Source: an uncultured Fretibacterium sp.
GTDB lineage: Bacteria; Synergistota; Synergistia; Synergistales; Aminobacteriaceae
DNA length: 6,984 nt
Direction of reading: 5' to 3'
Assembly: GCA_937915835.1 (NCBI GenBank)
Contig: CALGHA010000077.1
Coordinates: 1-6,984 of the forward strand
Part shown: one piece after another, positions 6,102 through 6,984 of the stretch
Position numbering within the stretch: the first letter of the stretch is position 1
How the letters are laid out: every line of letters begins with the position of its first letter
Made by a program: the position numbers and the translations under genes
Notes under the pieces: generated by a model
Seen by the model: only the letters and a program-made list of their open reading frames with translations
Told to the model about the DNA's origin: nothing
Databases searched by the model: none

Positions 6102-6258
6102 CTAAAAAGTCATGCGCCATCTTTTCGATTGTCTCAGCTGTCATAAAATTTCCGTCCGTATCTCGTCGGTCTGGAACGTAGACTTCTCCGAATACAATTT
6201 GCTTCTTTGCGTCGGATTTCTTGAAGTCAACTACATGTTTCATTTTCACTACTGACAT
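5977..6258 (-). pseudogene. XkdF-like phage prohead protease, shortened
   Basis: 93 residues. The N-terminal half, KKQIVFGEVYVPDRRDTDG then FMTAETIEKMAHDFLANKRN (about 18-56), matches the opening of XkdF-type putative phage serine proteases, which mature the capsid scaffold. The next part, IWKSIETGKLTGN, resembles a motif that lies much further on in these proteins, so an internal stretch with the catalytic region appears deleted. The last about 15 residues (SLPRPRPQICTYSE) are atypical and are antisense to the plus-strand ORF, marking a junction. AGGAG (6273-6269) lies ten bases before the ATG, and its 5' end overlaps the end of the upstream ORF by ten bases, as in phage operons. It is unlikely to be an active protease. 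Confidence 0.6.
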
Positions 6259-6491
6259 AATTTTTCAACTCCTAACTCTGGCAAAATTACAGGCATATTC
6301 CCAGAAGCTATAAGCCCCTCAGCCCTCATTTTCTCTATAAGCCGTTTCATTGCAGGAACTTTCACATTATTTTTCGTACAAAACGAGCTTAAATCATTTT
6401 CATTGCGAAAAACTATAAATGTTTTCTCCACGCCGCGCCTAAACGAAATTTCATAATACATAAGATATGTCATTACGTTTGTAGTGTTCAC
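6249..6491 (-). CDS. Small phage-associated protein, unknown function
   Basis: 80 residues from GTG at 6491; ATGs at 6473 and 6461 give 74 or 70 residues. None has a visible Shine-Dalgarno. The body (MYYEISFRRGVEKTFIVFRN, then a Lys/Arg-rich helix around VPAMKRLIEKMRAEGLI) has the composition of a real small soluble protein. It sits between the head-morphogenesis-like gene, which it overlaps by 41 bases, and the XkdF-like gene, which it overlaps by ten. The large upstream overlap and lack of a ribosome site suggest its natural 5' flank was lost when the upstream gene was truncated. I recognise no family. Confidence 0.5.
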   Translation of the reverse strand: MNTTNVMTYLMYYEISFRRGVEKTFIVFRNENDLSSFCTKNNVKVPAMKRLIEKMRAEGLIASGNMPVILPELGVEKLCQ

Positions 6492-6885
6492 CGAGCCAGT
6501 AGCAATTATGCTTCGTAAGAACTTCGATTGCCCGTTTGTCAGGTAAATTCAAATCTGACTTAGCCGCGAACTCTGATTTTCCGCTTTGATAAGCCTGCGT
6601 TATGTATTTATTGAGTTCGGCGCGGACTTTCTCGGAGCTTCCAAATGACTGTCCTAACCCGTCAGCTAATCTTTGCGTGATTATCTCTGTCGCCTGTGTC
6701 GTCAAGTCTGAGGGTAAATTTTTGAAGAGTTCAGCCAATATGTAATTGTAAAATTCGTTCCAGTTCTTAATTAGCTCACTCGTTAATTTCCGTTCAAGCT
6801 GAATGTGTTTATCTCCGGCTTTGAGAATACTGCTTAACCTCAGACATGCTTCATGTCGTCACAACTCTGTAAATTTAATCTTCAT
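6451..6885 (-). pseudogene. Phage head-morphogenesis-like gene, nonsense and truncated
   Basis: The frame starts at ATG 6885, overlapping the upstream stop by 11 bases (ATGAAGATTAA), and reads MKIKFTEL, then TGA (6861-6859) at codon 9, then stays open to TGA 6453-6451 (144 codon positions). Downstream text includes LKAGDKHIQLERKL, LGQSFGSSEKVRAELNKYIT and LPDKRAIEVLTKHNCYWLGE, the style of minor head/Mu-F or SPP1-gp7-like proteins just before their conserved domain. That domain is absent, because the frame ends ten residues after WLGEHY. The TTG at 6738 could start a 95-residue fragment. Neighbour order (before an XkdF-like protease) supports the call; the family assignment is from pattern memory. 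Confidence 0.5.
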
Positions 6886-6984
6886 GACCATCATTAAAGG
6901 CTTTTTCGATTTCTACGTTTTGGAGCTTGGCTAGATACACTTGAAGCGGCAAATTCAACCAGTCGCTTTTTTCGTCAATCTCAC
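6875..6984 (-). CDS. C-terminal end of an unidentified, probably phage protein
   Basis: The last 34 residues of a minus-strand gene entering from the right edge, from the codon at 6982 to TAA 6877-6875; they include SDWLNLPLQVYLAKLQNVEI. It overlaps the next gene's ATG. Its place upstream of head-morphogenesis and protease genes is where phages keep a portal gene, but the visible tail is not diagnostic. Confidence 0.45.
   Translation of the reverse strand, partial: EIDEKSDWLNLPLQVYLAKLQNVEIEKAFNDGHED

Larger units (their letters stand above)
5977..6984 (-). mobile_element. Prophage structural-module remnant
   Basis: Four consecutive minus-strand genes overlap end to start in the order expected of a head module (possible portal end, head-morphogenesis-like, small ORF, XkdF-like protease). 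At least two are broken: a nonsense codon and lost C-terminus in one, an apparent internal deletion in the other. No integrase or clear attachment site is in the window, and the right end lies outside it. Confidence 0.55.

Noticed and set aside
1..6984. CRISPR array
   Set aside because: No regularly spaced direct repeats of suitable length are present; the short repeats seen are 5-7 bases and irregular.

Overview
The window looks like chromosomal DNA from a moderately AT-rich anaerobic bacterium. The order rpsF-ssb-rpsR followed by a DUF2232/YybS-type membrane protein, with consensus Shine-Dalgarno sequences and TATAAT boxes, fits Synergistota or Firmicutes. I lean towards a Synergistaceae member, but this is inferred from gene order and general style, not from a search.

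Left part (1-2389). The window opens inside tRNA-Pro(GGG), whose 3' half and encoded CCA are present. A degenerate second copy of the tRNA tail follows, then a strong intrinsic terminator. A separate promoter with an extended -10 drives rpsF (S6), ssb (single-stranded DNA-binding protein), rpsR (S18) and a multi-pass membrane protein of the YybS/DUF2232 kind. The rpsF leader folds into a hairpin whose base can pair with the ribosome binding site, which makes it a candidate autoregulatory leader of the S6:S18 type. rplI and dnaB/dnaC, which follow this block in many bacteria, are absent. The operon instead meets an opposing gene end to end.

Middle part (2386-5602). A minus-strand gene encodes an Mrr-family restriction endonuclease (PD-(D/E)xK type) in three frame segments. 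Reading across two frame changes near 3013 and 2800 gives a coherent protein of about 287 residues with a recognisable N-terminal domain and an intact-looking catalytic core. Divergent from it, with overlapping promoter elements, is a 720-residue protein with two AAA+ ATPase modules. The pairing of an Mrr-like nuclease with a tandem AAA+ ATPase is suggestive of a defence locus, but that is a hypothesis.

Right part (5603-6984). This looks like decayed phage DNA. On the minus strand are the C-terminal end of an unidentified protein, a head-morphogenesis-like gene with an in-frame TGA at codon 9 and a missing C-terminal part, a small overlapping ORF, and a shortened XkdF-like prohead protease gene. 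On the plus strand, a decayed frame with three TAG codons leads through an ATGA overlap into a short ORF whose end runs antisense into the XkdF-like gene. This points to a rearrangement junction near 6020-6040.
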